Both the position numbers and the translations under genes were made by a program. 64,000 nucleotides of DNA from positions 1-64,000 of the forward strand of contig NZ_ANBB01000064.1 in assembly GCF_000341105.1 (NCBI RefSeq), given 5' to 3'. The notes under the pieces are model-generated. The model searched no databases and was not told where the DNA came from. It saw only the letters and a list, made by a program, of their open reading frames with translations. This DNA is from Nocardiopsis potens DSM 45234. GTDB lineage: Bacteria > Actinomycetota > Actinomycetes > Streptosporangiales > Streptosporangiaceae. Shown here in pieces: positions 1 through 8,097 of this stretch (position 1 is the stretch's first letter; every line of letters starts with the position of its first letter).

Positions 1-50
1 GCATAAACTGCTCACGGCCTGAACGAACCAACCCGGTGTTGCGACGACCC

Positions 51-353
51 CTAGAAACCGCCGTCCGGGTCGGGCCACTCCTCCAGGTCCTGCCACAGGC
101 ACGCCGCGCCGAGCGGATCGATCCGCGTGCCGAAGGCCTCCGCCCCGTCGGCGACGGCGGTGAGGAAGACCCGGTAGGAGTCCGGGAAGGCGATGCCGAG
201 CTCGGCCTCGCGCGCCGCCACCGCCTCCTCCGACACGGGCGGCCGCCGGGCTGCCCCGGCCCTGCCCAGGCCCTCCACCAGCTCGGCCTTGGCCCGGATC
301 CGCGCCGACCGGACCGCCGGGTCCTCGGCCGCGCTTCGGTGATCGGAGTCCAT
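51..353 (-). CDS. SMI1/KNR4-family-like small protein
   Basis: Predicted 100-residue cytoplasmic protein. The middle segment (EAELGIAFPDSYRVFLTAV, then a glycine and acidic turn and an IDPLGAACLW segment) resembles the core of the SMI1/KNR4 fold, which often appears as an immunity or partner protein in bacterial toxin settings. The start at 353 has GGAG about 6 bases upstream; an in-frame ATG at 389 lacks a comparable site. It is short for the family and ends right after an Asp/Pro-rich tail, so it may be a minimal or truncated member. It lies 57 bp downstream of the NB-ARC/TPR gene on the same strand and could be co-transcribed. The family call rests on pattern only; no partner can be named. 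Confidence 0.6.
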   Translation of the reverse strand: MDSDHRSAAEDPAVRSARIRAKAELVEGLGRAGAARRPPVSEEAVAAREAELGIAFPDSYRVFLTAVADGAEAFGTRIDPLGAACLWQDLEEWPDPDGGF

Positions 354-410
354 GCCGCTCCGACGCCCCGCCCCCGACGGGGGTTCCACCGGGCCGGGCC
401 GGCGAAGGGG

Positions 411-2786
411 TCATTCCCGCCCGCCGCCTTCTCCGGCGGCCTGCTCCCGCCAGTGCCTCAGGTTCTTCCGCGTGACGAGGATGTGGGGGTGGCCGGGGCC
501 CAGGACGCGCTCTTGGTGGCCGAGAAGCTCGGCGAGCATCCGTGCGGCCTCATCGGGGTCTCCGGCGTAGCCGGTATAGGCGGCGAGGTTGTTGCGGGTG
601 GTGAGGGTGTGGGGGTGGTCGGGGCCCAGGATCCGGGTCCGGTCGGGCAGGAGTTCGGCGAGCATCCGTGCGGCTTCGGCCGGGTTCCCGGCGTCGCCGG
701 TCCAGGTGGCGAGGTTGTTGCGGGTGGTGAGGGTGTCGGGGTGGTCGGGGCCCAGGGCCCGGGTCCGGTCGGTGAGGAGTCCGGCGAGCAGCCGTACGGC
801 CTCATCGGGGTCGCCGGCATCACCGGTGCAGGTGGCGAGGTTGTTGCGGGTGGTGAGGGTGTCGGGGTGGTCGGGGCCCAGGATCCGGGTCCGGGCGGGC
901 AGGAGCTCGGCGAACAGGCGTGCGGCTTCGGCCGGGTCCCCGGCCTCGCCGGTCCAGGTGGCGAGGTTGTTGCGGGCGGCGAGGGTGCCGGGGTGGTCGG
1001 GGCCGAGGACCCGCTGCAGAACGGGCAGGAGTTCGGTGAGCATCCGTGCGGCTTCGGCCGGGTCCCCGGCATCGCCGGTCCAGGCGGCGAGGTTGTTGCG
1101 GGCGGTGAGGGTGTCGATGTGGTCGGGGCCGAGCCGGTGTTCGGCCTCCCGGAGCATCCGCTTCCAATGGTCCACGGCCGCCGCGACCTGCCCTGCCGCT
1201 CCGAGGCTGTTCCCGGCCTGGAACAGCACCCGGCGCCGCTTGGACGCCCACAGCGCATCGGCGGCGTGGTCGTCCAGGGCGGTGGTGCAGGCGCGCAGGG
1301 CCCGGCCCAGGGCGGTGTCGCGCTCGATCTCGGGCCAGGCCTCCTCCAGGGCGTCGGCGGCGGCGCGGACGGCCCGGTCCCGCCGGCGGCCGGTGAGGGT
1401 CTCCCGGGCGGCGCGCTGGGTCAGGGCGTGCACTGCCACCGTCGCCCCTTCGGCGGTGAGCGGCCCGGCGGCGGTGATCAGGCCGAGCCGGCGCAGCACG
1501 CCCAGAGACCGCAGCGCCGCCTTCTGCACCGACTTCTCGGCGGCGAACGACTCGGTGGCGGTGATCAGGCTGAATCGGCGCAGCACCCCCAAGGACCACA
1601 GCGCCGTCTTCTGGACCGCTTTCTCGCCCTTCTCACCGTGCTCTCGGCCCTCGTCGCCGGCCGCGTTGAGGAGGTGGGCGGCCAGCGACCGCGTGGTGAG
1701 CACCGAGACGGGGACGGCGTCGGGGGAGAGCAGGCCCAGGACCTGCATGAGCGGGCGGGCCCACCCGGCCGGGGGCAGGCGGTCGGCGTGGTCGATGGAG
1801 AGCGCCAGGGTGGCCGCGACGGTGCGGGCGTGCCCGGTGGGCAGGCTTCCGACATCGGGGGTCAGCTGGTCCAGGCGGCGCTTCCGGCCGGTGAGCAGGC
1901 GCCGGTAGGCGGCGCAGTCCAGTCGCTCGTCGGCGATGTAGGCGGCGGCCTGGGCCAATGCGAGAGGGAGGTGCCCGAGCTCGCCGGCCAGCCCGGCGGC
2001 CTCGGCCTCAGGGGCTTGGATGCCGTGCTCGGTCAGGGCGTGGGTGAGGAACGTGACCGCTTCCTCCGGGGTGAAGACCTCCACGTCCAGGACAGTGCGG
2101 TTGCCCGATGCCAGGGCGGCGTCCTTGCGGCGGGTGGTGACCAGCGTCCGCCCGCCCCAGCGCGGTTTCACCCCTTTCTTCCTGCCTTGGGAATGTTCGG
2201 AGGGCACGGTGGTCTCGGGCGGCCAGAGCCCGTCAAGGTACTCCAACCCGAGCGGGGCGTCCTCATCGCCTGAAGGCGGGGCGGCGTCGTCCAGGACGAC
2301 CAGCCACCGCTTGTGGGTGGTACGCAGCCAGGACAGGAACACCTGGGCCTGGTCCTCGGGGCCGGCGGCCGCGTTCGGAGGCGCGGCGCCCACCGCGCGG
2401 GCGGCCTGGGCGTAGGCGGAGACCACCGAGGTCCGGGAGCCGGCCTCGATCCACACCACCGCGTCCGCGGCGCCGTGTTCGAGGGCGCGGTGGGCGTGGT
2501 CGGCGGCCAGCTGGGTCTTGCCCACCCCGCCCATCCCCGACAGCACCACCGCCGGGGACTCCGCCGCCGCCCGGGTGAGGCGGTCGGATACGGCGCGGTG
2601 CTGGAAGTGATCGGAACGCTCGGGCAGTCGCCCCACCACCACCGGCCAGGACGGCTCCCCGCCGCTGCCGGGCTGCTGGTAGACGACCTGGCCGATGTGC
2701 TCGGCGATGAGGCCGCCGCCGGCGGCGGCGAAGGCTTTCGCCCCGTCCCCGGAGGCGGCGGCCGCGGTGGCGCCGGGGTCGGTCAG
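411..2786 (-). CDS. NB-ARC/TPR STAND-type NTPase, probable CTG start
   Basis: About 791 residues. The N-terminal segment is Gly/Ala-rich, followed by a P-loop GMGGVGKT near residues 84-91, a Walker-B-like VVLDDA, an RTLVTTRR sensor segment and GHLPLALAQAAAYI, which together define an NB-ARC module. The C-terminal third has about six kinesin-light-chain-type TPR units of 42 residues (LGPDHPDTLTTRNNLA). STAND proteins of this kind are signal-responsive ATPases; what this one senses is unknown. There is no ATG or GTG ahead of the P-loop. The frame meets the upstream gene at CTGA, where CTG (2786-2784) overlaps its TGA stop, with GGAG about 8 bases upstream. A coupled CTG start is therefore my preferred reading, and a frameshift fusion is the alternative. 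Confidence 0.78.
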   Translation of the reverse strand: MTDPGATAAAASGDGAKAFAAAGGGLIAEHIGQVVYQQPGSGGEPSWPVVVGRLPERSDHFQHRAVSDRLTRAAAESPAVVLSGMGGVGKTQLAADHAHRALEHGAADAVVWIEAGSRTSVVSAYAQAARAVGAAPPNAAAGPEDQAQVFLSWLRTTHKRWLVVLDDAAPPSGDEDAPLGLEYLDGLWPPETTVPSEHSQGRKKGVKPRWGGRTLVTTRRKDAALASGNRTVLDVEVFTPEEAVTFLTHALTEHGIQAPEAEAAGLAGELGHLPLALAQAAAYIADERLDCAAYRRLLTGRKRRLDQLTPDVGSLPTGHARTVAATLALSIDHADRLPPAGWARPLMQVLGLLSPDAVPVSVLTTRSLAAHLLNAAGDEGREHGEKGEKAVQKTALWSLGVLRRFSLITATESFAAEKSVQKAALRSLGVLRRLGLITAAGPLTAEGATVAVHALTQRAARETLTGRRRDRAVRAAADALEEAWPEIERDTALGRALRACTTALDDHAADALWASKRRRVLFQAGNSLGAAGQVAAAVDHWKRMLREAEHRLGPDHIDTLTARNNLAAWTGDAGDPAEAARMLTELLPVLQRVLGPDHPGTLAARNNLATWTGEAGDPAEAARLFAELLPARTRILGPDHPDTLTTRNNLATCTGDAGDPDEAVRLLAGLLTDRTRALGPDHPDTLTTRNNLATWTGDAGNPAEAARMLAELLPDRTRILGPDHPHTLTTRNNLAAYTGYAGDPDEAARMLAELLGHQERVLGPGHPHILVTRKNLRHWREQAAGEGGGRE
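475..1134. repeat. 126-bp tandem repeats encoding TPR units
   Basis: The segment gaggttgttgcggg recurs about every 126 bp (near 586, 712, 838, 964 and 1090), with a more diverged copy at the C-terminal end. Each unit encodes one 42-residue TPR. The units are nearly alike at DNA level, which suggests recent duplication or gene conversion and makes copy-number change likely. Confidence 0.85.
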
Positions 2787-3256
2787 GCCGTGGTCTCCGG
2801 CCCCGGCCGGGGAGGGTTTCCCAGGTGCACGCCGCCGTCGATGCGCCCGACACCGGCCACCGAGCCGCCTTCGGCGGTGACGGTGATGTCGCGCCCGGCG
2901 GCCATGGAGCCGTCCCCGGTGCGCACCGAGGCCCCGGTCTCCTCCTCGACCCGCTGAACCAGGCCGGTGATCTTCTCGGCGGCCTGGTCGCGCTCGGAGT
3001 CGTCGAGTTCGGCCAGCAGGTCTTCGAGCCGGTCGCGCCAGCGGGCCTCGATCTTCTCCCACTCTTCGGGCGCGGCCCCGGCGAGCCGGTCGCGGACCTG
3101 GTCGAGCTGGTCCAGGGCGTTCTGTTCCGCTCGCCGGCCGCGGTGGGCGAACAGGCCGGCGATCAGGTTCTTAGCGCTCTCCCACAGCTGTGTTCCGGCT
3201 GCGGTGGCCAGGGCGGTGGCGCCGGCCGCGGCTACTTGGGCGAGGTCGGGGAGCAT
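2783..3256 (-). CDS. Coiled-coil companion protein of the NB-ARC gene
   Basis: 157 residues starting at ATG 3256, with GGGAGG about 8 bases upstream; the ATG at 3298 has a poorer context. An Ala-rich hydrophobic N-terminus (LPDLAQVAAAGATALATAAG) is followed by a charged helical region likely to form a coiled coil (residues about 40-110). The tail is Gly-rich, of the 'MAAGRDITVTAEGGSVAG' kind, which I recognise from N-terminal parts or upstream partners of actinomycete TPR/NB-ARC proteins. It ends inside the start of the NB-ARC gene (CTGA overlap), so the two are translationally linked. Function is unknown; a regulatory or sensor partner of the STAND ATPase is the natural guess. Confidence 0.65.
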   Translation of the reverse strand: MLPDLAQVAAAGATALATAAGTQLWESAKNLIAGLFAHRGRRAEQNALDQLDQVRDRLAGAAPEEWEKIEARWRDRLEDLLAELDDSERDQAAEKITGLVQRVEEETGASVRTGDGSMAAGRDITVTAEGGSVAGVGRIDGGVHLGNPPRPGPETTA

Positions 3257-3461
3257 GCGGTGGGGGGCCTCCCGTCGGCGCTGAGGGCGTGTGGCCATGG
3301 AAGCACACCGGGTGAGAGCGCAGGGAGGGAAAGCACGGTCGGGCCCCGGCCGGAACAGGCCGCCCCGGGCCCAGGGGACGGAACCGGCCTCCGAACGAGG
3401 GGGAGGGCCGCAGGCCGCCGTGGACTGCAACTGCGACCACGGCCGCCCCCTAACGAGAACC

Positions 3462-3487
3462 GGCGCCCCTCCCGAAGGAGAAGCGCC
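3462..3487 (-). terminator. Terminator of tRNA-Lys
   Basis: On the minus strand GGCGCTTCTCC pairs with GGAGGGGCGCC (two G-U pairs) around a TTCG tetraloop, 13 bases past the tRNA-Lys 3' end. A short T-containing stretch follows. Confidence 0.65.
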
Positions 3488-3500
3488 AGGTCGGACGGGG

Positions 3501-3573
3501 TGGGCCCCCAGGGGATCGAACCCTGAACCCGCGGATTAAAAGTCCGCTGCTCTGCCAGTTGAGCTAAGGGCCC
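3501..3573 (-). tRNA. tRNA-Lys (anticodon TTT)
   Basis: A full cloverleaf reads on the minus strand. The acceptor GGGCCCT pairs with GGGGCCC, the D arm is TAGCTCAACTGGCAGAG, the anticodon loop is CTTTTAA (anticodon TTT) and the T arm holds GGTTCGATCCC. The discriminator base is A and CCA is not encoded. Confidence 0.95.
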
Positions 3574-3803
3574 GCGACATCGGCCGGTCTAGCAGGGCAG
3601 ATGTCACCGGCGCACACTTTACCCGAGTCGCACGACGGTTGCACAGCAGAGGATCCGGTCGGTGGAGGTGCGCGAGGGGGCGGTGGGGCGCCGCCCCGAG
3701 GGGCGGGGTGGGGCGGGTCGGGGTGCGGGTCAGGGAGGGATCGGGGGGCGCTCCGGGGGGTGCCGGATGGGAAGGGGGCGGTCGAGCGGGCAGGCTGGGG
3801 GAC

Positions 3804-4064
3804 ATGAACGAGAACTTCGGGAAGAAGAGGCTGCAGCGGAGCAGGACCAACCGGATGCTCACCGGTGTGTGCGGCGGGGTCGGCGAGTTCATCGGGGTCG
3901 ACGCCAACCTGGTCCGGCTGGCGTTCGCGGTGCTCACACTGTTCGGGTTCAGCGGGGTGCTGGTCTACATCATCGCCTGGGTCGTGATGCCGGAGGAGGG
4001 CGGGCAGACCTCCGTCGCCGAGCACGTCATCCGGAACTTCCAGGGGAAGAGGTCCGACCTCTGA
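3804..4064 (+). CDS. Small PspC-domain membrane protein
   Basis: 86 residues. A basic N-terminus (NENFGKKRLQRSRTNR) leads into the PspC signature MLTGVCGGVGEFIGVDANLVRL, followed by one hydrophobic segment (residues about 35-58, ending YIIAWVVMPEE). PspC proteins sit in the cytoplasmic membrane, and in enterobacteria they take part in the phage-shock envelope-stress response; short stand-alone versions are common in actinomycetes. The ATG at 3804 follows a G-rich ribosome-binding stretch. Upstream (3574-3803) is G-rich non-coding DNA between this gene and the divergent tRNA-Lys. Confidence 0.85.
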   Translation: MNENFGKKRLQRSRTNRMLTGVCGGVGEFIGVDANLVRLAFAVLTLFGFSGVLVYIIAWVVMPEEGGQTSVAEHVIRNFQGKRSDL

Positions 4065-4082
4065 GCGGGGCGGGAAACGGGG

Positions 4083-5378
4083 TCAGCCGGAGCGGTCCCG
4101 GCCGTCCATCAGTTCGGTGACCTGGGGAGCGAGCCGGGTCCACGGGACGGCCAGCAGGAGGGCTCCGGCGATGCCCAGGCCGCCGGAGCAGACGATGACG
4201 GCATCGAGGTCGACCACCTCCACCAGCAGGCTCGCCACCGCGATGCCGACGCCCTGGACCGCCTGGAGGCCCGCGGCGACGAGGCCGAAGGCGAGGCCGC
4301 GGCCGACGGCGGGGACGCACAGCACGAACGCGGCGTTGGCGACCAGCTGGTAGGAGGCCAGGGCGCCGGAGAGCGCGAGCAGCGCCACCATCGCCCACAG
4401 CGGCGGGTCGGCGAGCCAGGCGAGGAGCGGGACCGAGCCGCCGACGGCCAGCGGCCCGACCAGCCGGATGCGGGTCCCCGGGGCGATCAGCCGGGTCAGC
4501 ACGAAGCCGCCGACCAGGGCGCCCATCGACGGGCCGGCCATGATCAGCCCGGTGCCCACCGCGCCCGCGCCGGCCTTGTCGGAGAGCGGGCCGGCCAGGC
4601 CGAACGGGACCATGTAGAAGCCGGCCAGCCAGGCGAAGAGCGCCAGGGTGCGCAGCCGCGCGTCGCCGAAGACGAGGCGGGCGCCGTCCCGGGTGACCTG
4701 CCACAGCGTCGGCCGGGCCGCCCCGTCGGGCACCGGCGCCGGGCGGGCGCGCACCCCCAGCCGGACGATCAGCGCGGAGACGACGAACGTCGCGCCGTTG
4801 ATCATCACCGCGTTGTTCGGGCCGACCAGCGCGACCACCGCGCCGCCGGCCACCAGGCCGACCAGGGTCCCCAGGTGCGAGGTCAGGTTGATGATGGCCG
4901 ACCCGGCGACGTACCGCTCGCCCTGCACGATCTCGGTCATCAGCGCGGCGCGGGCCGCGCCGAACGGCACCATCGGCAGGATCGAGCAGAACAGCAGCGA
5001 CCAGACCGCCCACAGCGGCAGCCCCGGGATCCCGATGCCGACCACCAGCGCCGCGCGGACCAGGTCGGAGGCGAGCATCACCCGGCGGCGCGGCAGCAGG
5101 TCGGACAGGCCGGACAGCAGCGGCCCGGCGAGGATCTGCGGGATGAAGGTGATCGCGCTGGTCACCCCGGCCGCCAGCGGCGACGAGGTCTGCCGGTAGA
5201 CCAGCAGCACCACCGAGATGCTGAGCAGGTAGCCGCCGGACATGGACAGCGCGTGCGAGAGCCACAGGGCGCGGAACTCCGGCACCCGCATCACGTCGGT
5301 GTAGGCGCGCTTCCAGTCGGGGCGGACGTCGTGGCCGTCGCCGGCCGTTCGCGGGTCCCCCACCGGCGGCTCCCTCAT
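4083..5378 (-). CDS. MFS transporter, drug/siderophore exporter type
   Basis: About 431 residues with roughly twelve hydrophobic segments. The first begins at residue about 30 (EFRALWLSHALSMSGGYLLS), and the loop between the second and third helices has the MFS-type LSDLLPRRRVMLASD motif. The pattern fits the MFS_3 branch of proton-driven exporters; the substrate cannot be told. The chosen ATG (5378) gives a typical hydrophilic leader, but its ribosome site is weak; ATG 5294 is an alternative. The gene converges on pspC with an 18-bp gap. Confidence 0.8.
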   Translation of the reverse strand: MREPPVGDPRTAGDGHDVRPDWKRAYTDVMRVPEFRALWLSHALSMSGGYLLSISVVLLVYRQTSSPLAAGVTSAITFIPQILAGPLLSGLSDLLPRRRVMLASDLVRAALVVGIGIPGLPLWAVWSLLFCSILPMVPFGAARAALMTEIVQGERYVAGSAIINLTSHLGTLVGLVAGGAVVALVGPNNAVMINGATFVVSALIVRLGVRARPAPVPDGAARPTLWQVTRDGARLVFGDARLRTLALFAWLAGFYMVPFGLAGPLSDKAGAGAVGTGLIMAGPSMGALVGGFVLTRLIAPGTRIRLVGPLAVGGSVPLLAWLADPPLWAMVALLALSGALASYQLVANAAFVLCVPAVGRGLAFGLVAAGLQAVQGVGIAVASLLVEVVDLDAVIVCSGGLGIAGALLLAVPWTRLAPQVTELMDGRDRSG

Positions 5379-5556
5379 CGGCGCGCGTTCGCGTTCACGC
5401 TGGGTCGTGGTTCGATGACCTACGGTCTCGAATCGCGGCCGCCCTCCGCAAGCGGTTCGCCGGAATTCGTAGCTGATTCGTTGTCGGGGCAGGTCCCTCA
5501 CGACATGGGCGGAAGCGTGCGCCGACGGGGTGGTTCCGGACGTGCCGCCGCAGAGG

Positions 5557-5901
5557 TCAGGCCCAGCCCAGTTCGTGCAGCCGGTCGTCGTCGATGCCGA
5601 AGTGGTGCGCGATCTCGTGCACCACGGTGATCCGCACCTCCTCCACGACGTCCTCCGGGACCTCGCAGATCGCGCAGATCTCCCGCCAGTAGATGGAGAT
5701 CCGGTCGGGCAGCACCCCCGCGTAGAAGTCGCCGCGCTCGGTGAGCGGCACGCCCTCGTAGAGCCCGAGCAGGCCGGGCTCGGGCGGGTCCTCGGCGACG
5801 GTGATCACCACGTTGTCCATGTAGCGGGTCAGGTCCTCCGGGATGGAGTCCAGAGCGTCGGCGACGAGTTCTTCGAATTCCCTGCGGCTGAGTTCGACCA
5901 C
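5557..5901 (-). CDS. Zincin-like metallopeptidase family protein
   Basis: 114 residues. The C-terminal part carries VVHEIAHHFGIDD, an HExxH zinc site with a third His, diagnostic of the small actinobacterial zincin-like family (PF06262 type). The N-terminus (SRREFEELVADALDSIP) and the central LLGLYEGVPLTERG segment also match the family. The GTG at 5901 gives the usual family length; the in-frame extension to 6003 would be atypical and would run over the start of the divergent metallophosphoesterase gene. Cytoplasmic, biological substrate unknown. Confidence 0.88.
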   Translation of the reverse strand: MVELSRREFEELVADALDSIPEDLTRYMDNVVITVAEDPPEPGLLGLYEGVPLTERGDFYAGVLPDRISIYWREICAICEVPEDVVEEVRITVVHEIAHHFGIDDDRLHELGWA

Positions 5902-5978
5902 GCCGCCATTGTCCGCCAGGAACCGGCGTGTCGGCGGTGGGGCGTTGCCGAAGCGGGGTGCACGGGCATGATGGACTC

Positions 5979-7553
5979 GTGTTGTCTCGGTTGGGCACGG
6001 CACTCGCGGTGGTCCGCGAACGGGTCGCCGCGAGGCGGGAGCGGCTGCTGCGCGCCTGGCGCGTCGCGGCCGTCGTCCTCGCGGGCCTGGCCGGCGGCTG
6101 GCTGGGCCTGGCGCTGGGCGGCAGCGCGCTGACCCCGATCGGCCCGGCCGACGTGAGCCTCTCGGTCAGCCCGAGCTGGCAGGGCGAGACGGTGGTGGAC
6201 GTCGCCCCGCTGGGCACGCTGCAGTTCGACACGCACACCGCGCCGCTCCGGTTCGAGGCCTCCATCACCGAGATCCGGCTGGCCGCCGCCGAGGAGATGT
6301 TCTCCGACCCGGAGGCGATCGACCGGATGGCGCGCGGGATCGGCGCGGAGGTGCGGGACGGCGTCATCCGGCTGTTCGCCCAGTCCGCCGCGGCGGCGGT
6401 GCTCGGCGCGGCCCTGGTCGGCCTGGTGCTGTTCCGGGACTGGCGGCGGGCCGCGCTGAGCGCAGGGACGGCGCTGGCCGCGTTCGCCGGCGCCGGGGGC
6501 CTGGCCGCGGCGACGTTCAACCCCTCCGCGGTCGCCGAGCCGCGCTACTCCGGCCTGCTGGCGGGCGCGCCGCAGGTGGTGGGCAGCGCCGAGGCGGTGG
6601 TGAGCAGGTTCGAGGAGTACCGGGAGCAGCTGGCCGGCCTGGTCGGCAACGTGTCCCGGCTCTACGAGGTCACCTCGGAGCTCCCGGTGTACGAGGGCGA
6701 CGAGTCGACGGTGCGGGTGCTGCACGTCTCCGACATCCACCTCAACCCGGCGGCGTGGAACGTCATCGCCTCGCTGCAGGAGCAGTTCCAGGCGGACGTG
6801 ATCGTCGACTCCGGGGACCTCACCGACCGGGGCAGCGCCGCCGAGGACGCCTTCGCCGACGAGATCGCCGAGCTGGACGTGCCCTACGTGTGGGTCCGCG
6901 GCAACCACGACTCGATGGGCACCCAGCGGGCGGTGGAGCGCCAGCCCAACGCGGTGGTGCTGGACGACTCGGTGGCCGAGGTCGCCGGCATCGTCTTCTA
7001 CGGGGCGGGCGACCCGCGGTTCACCCCGGACAAGACCGCGGACAACCCCGACCCCGGCGAGGTGCGCCGGATCGGCGAGGCCCAGGCGGTGGGGGTCGCC
7101 GACGCGGACCCGCCGGTGGACGTCGCGGTACTGCACGACCCGGTGCAGGCCGACGGGTTCGACGGCAGGGTGCCGCTGGTGCTGGCCGGGCACGGCCACC
7201 GGCGCTGGACCGAGCTGCCCGAGTCCGGCACCCGGTTCTTCGTCCAGGGCTCGACCGGCGGCGCCGGGCTGCGCGGCCTGGAGGGCGGCACGGCCGCCCC
7301 CAAGCCCTACGAGGCCTCGGTGCTCTACTTCGACGCCGAGACCAAGCGGCTGCAGGCCTGGGACGACGTCACCCTGGGCGGCCTGGGCCTGACCTCGGCC
7401 CGGATCGAGCGGCACATCGAGGAGGACCCGGACCGCCCGGTCGCCCCGCCCGACCCCACGGCGCCGGAGCCCGCCGCCCCGTCCTCCCCGGCCTCTTCCC
7501 CGGCCTCCTCCCCGCCCGGCCGGGAACCGGCCTCACCTGCGTCGACACCCTGA
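5979..7553 (+). CDS. Membrane-anchored metallophosphoesterase
   Basis: 524 residues from GTG 5979. Two hydrophobic N-terminal segments (residues about 27-50 and 130-175) flank an extracytoplasmic stretch. The calcineurin-like phosphoesterase core follows: VLHVSDIHLN (DxH), DSGDLTDRG (GDxxD), VRGNHDS (GNHD), and later AGHGHR. These metal-binding motifs are complete, so the enzyme should be active, presumably outside or at the membrane. The last 40 residues are Pro/Ser/Ala-rich and disordered. The substrate (nucleotide, lipid head group or protein) cannot be read from the sequence. Confidence 0.87.
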   Translation: MLSRLGTALAVVRERVAARRERLLRAWRVAAVVLAGLAGGWLGLALGGSALTPIGPADVSLSVSPSWQGETVVDVAPLGTLQFDTHTAPLRFEASITEIRLAAAEEMFSDPEAIDRMARGIGAEVRDGVIRLFAQSAAAAVLGAALVGLVLFRDWRRAALSAGTALAAFAGAGGLAAATFNPSAVAEPRYSGLLAGAPQVVGSAEAVVSRFEEYREQLAGLVGNVSRLYEVTSELPVYEGDESTVRVLHVSDIHLNPAAWNVIASLQEQFQADVIVDSGDLTDRGSAAEDAFADEIAELDVPYVWVRGNHDSMGTQRAVERQPNAVVLDDSVAEVAGIVFYGAGDPRFTPDKTADNPDPGEVRRIGEAQAVGVADADPPVDVAVLHDPVQADGFDGRVPLVLAGHGHRRWTELPESGTRFFVQGSTGGAGLRGLEGGTAAPKPYEASVLYFDAETKRLQAWDDVTLGGLGLTSARIERHIEEDPDRPVAPPDPTAPEPAAPSSPASSPASSPPGREPASPASTP

Positions 7554-7588
7554 CCGGCGGCCGCTCCCGGGGGCGCGGGGGAAAGGCT

Positions 7589-7618
7589 TTGGCACTGGGG
7601 CGAAATCTCCCCTATGCT
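7589..7618 (+). promoter_or_regulatory. Probable vegetative promoter of the tRNA cluster
   Basis: TTGGCA (7589-7594) and TATGCT (7613-7618) with an 18-bp spacer lie about 58 bp before tRNA-Glu. This is the expected place and shape for a sigma-70-like promoter driving the Glu-Asp-Phe tRNA cluster. Confidence 0.55.
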
Positions 7619-7675
7619 TGTCGAGTCCCCGACGACAGGCGCAGCGGGCAAGTGACGACCTCGTTCGTCGTCGAG

Positions 7676-7751
7676 GCCCCCATCGTCTAGTGGCCTAGGA
7701 CGCCGCCCTTTCAAGGCGGTAACGCCGGTTCGAATCCGGTTGGGGGTACCA
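7676..7751 (+). tRNA. tRNA-Glu (anticodon TTC)
   Basis: Acceptor GCCCCCA pairs with TGGGGGT (first pair G-U). The anticodon loop is CTTTCAA and the T arm is GGTTCGAATCC. The discriminator A is followed by an encoded CCA. First gene of a three-tRNA cluster. Confidence 0.95.
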
Positions 7752-7847
7752 CTCCGGTCGAAGTGGTGTCAGACCTCTGGCACAATGGAGACCACGGAGG
7801 ACGCCCGCAAAGCCCGCCAGGCGGCGCGGACGCACAACCGCATACGA

Positions 7848-7922
7848 GGTCCTGTGGAGCAGTTAGGAGTGCTCGCCACCCTGTCAAGGTGGAGGCCGCG
7901 GGTTCAAATCCCGTCAGGACCG
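7848..7922 (+). tRNA. tRNA-Asp (anticodon GTC), copy 1
   Basis: Acceptor GGTCCTG pairs with CAGGACC, the anticodon loop is CTGTCAA and the T arm is GGTTCAAATCC. Discriminator G, no encoded CCA. The 75-nt sequence is identical to the copy at 30332-30406. Confidence 0.95.
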
Positions 7923-7947
7923 CTCGCCACTACCGACCAGTGGCAGG

Positions 7948-8021
7948 GGCCAGGTAGCTCAGTTGGTACGAGCGTCCGCCTGAAAAGCGGAAGGTCGGCG
8001 GTTCGACCCCGCCCCTGGCCA
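7948..8021 (+). tRNA. tRNA-Phe (anticodon GAA), integration target
   Basis: Acceptor GGCCAGG pairs with CCTGGCC, the anticodon loop is CTGAAAA and the T arm is GGTTCGACCCC. Discriminator A. The 3' part from the anticodon stem onward is the left attachment core of the integrated element, so insertion keeps the tRNA intact. Confidence 0.95.
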
Positions 8022-8024
8022 CCC
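7976..8024 (+). repeat. attL core, 49-bp direct repeat
   Basis: Identical over 49 bp to 19128-19176. It begins in the anticodon stem of tRNA-Phe, runs through the T arm and acceptor and ends three bases past the discriminator. The bases just outside differ (t7975 against c19127; a8025 against c19177). This is the usual attB/attP core of tRNA-targeting AICEs. Confidence 0.92.
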
Positions 8025-8040
8025 AGTAGCACCAGCGAAG

Positions 8041-8073
8041 AAGCCCGGAGCCGAAGAGGCCCCGGGCTTTTTT
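8041..8073 (+). terminator. Terminator after tRNA-Phe, supplied by the element
   Basis: AAGCCCGG (8041-8048) pairs with CCGGGCTT (8062-8069) and is followed by a T run. It lies inside the left end of the element and so replaces the native tRNA-Phe terminator, which was displaced to 19193. Confidence 0.8.
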
Positions 8074-8097
8074 GGCAGCAACGCGACAGCAACCGGC

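Noticed and set aside
36-2273. Long plus-strand open frame of 745 codons opposite the NB-ARC gene
   Set aside because: Its product is Gly/Val/Ala/Arg repeats that mirror the TPR repeats of the minus-strand gene. It has no domain and is a GC-bias shadow.
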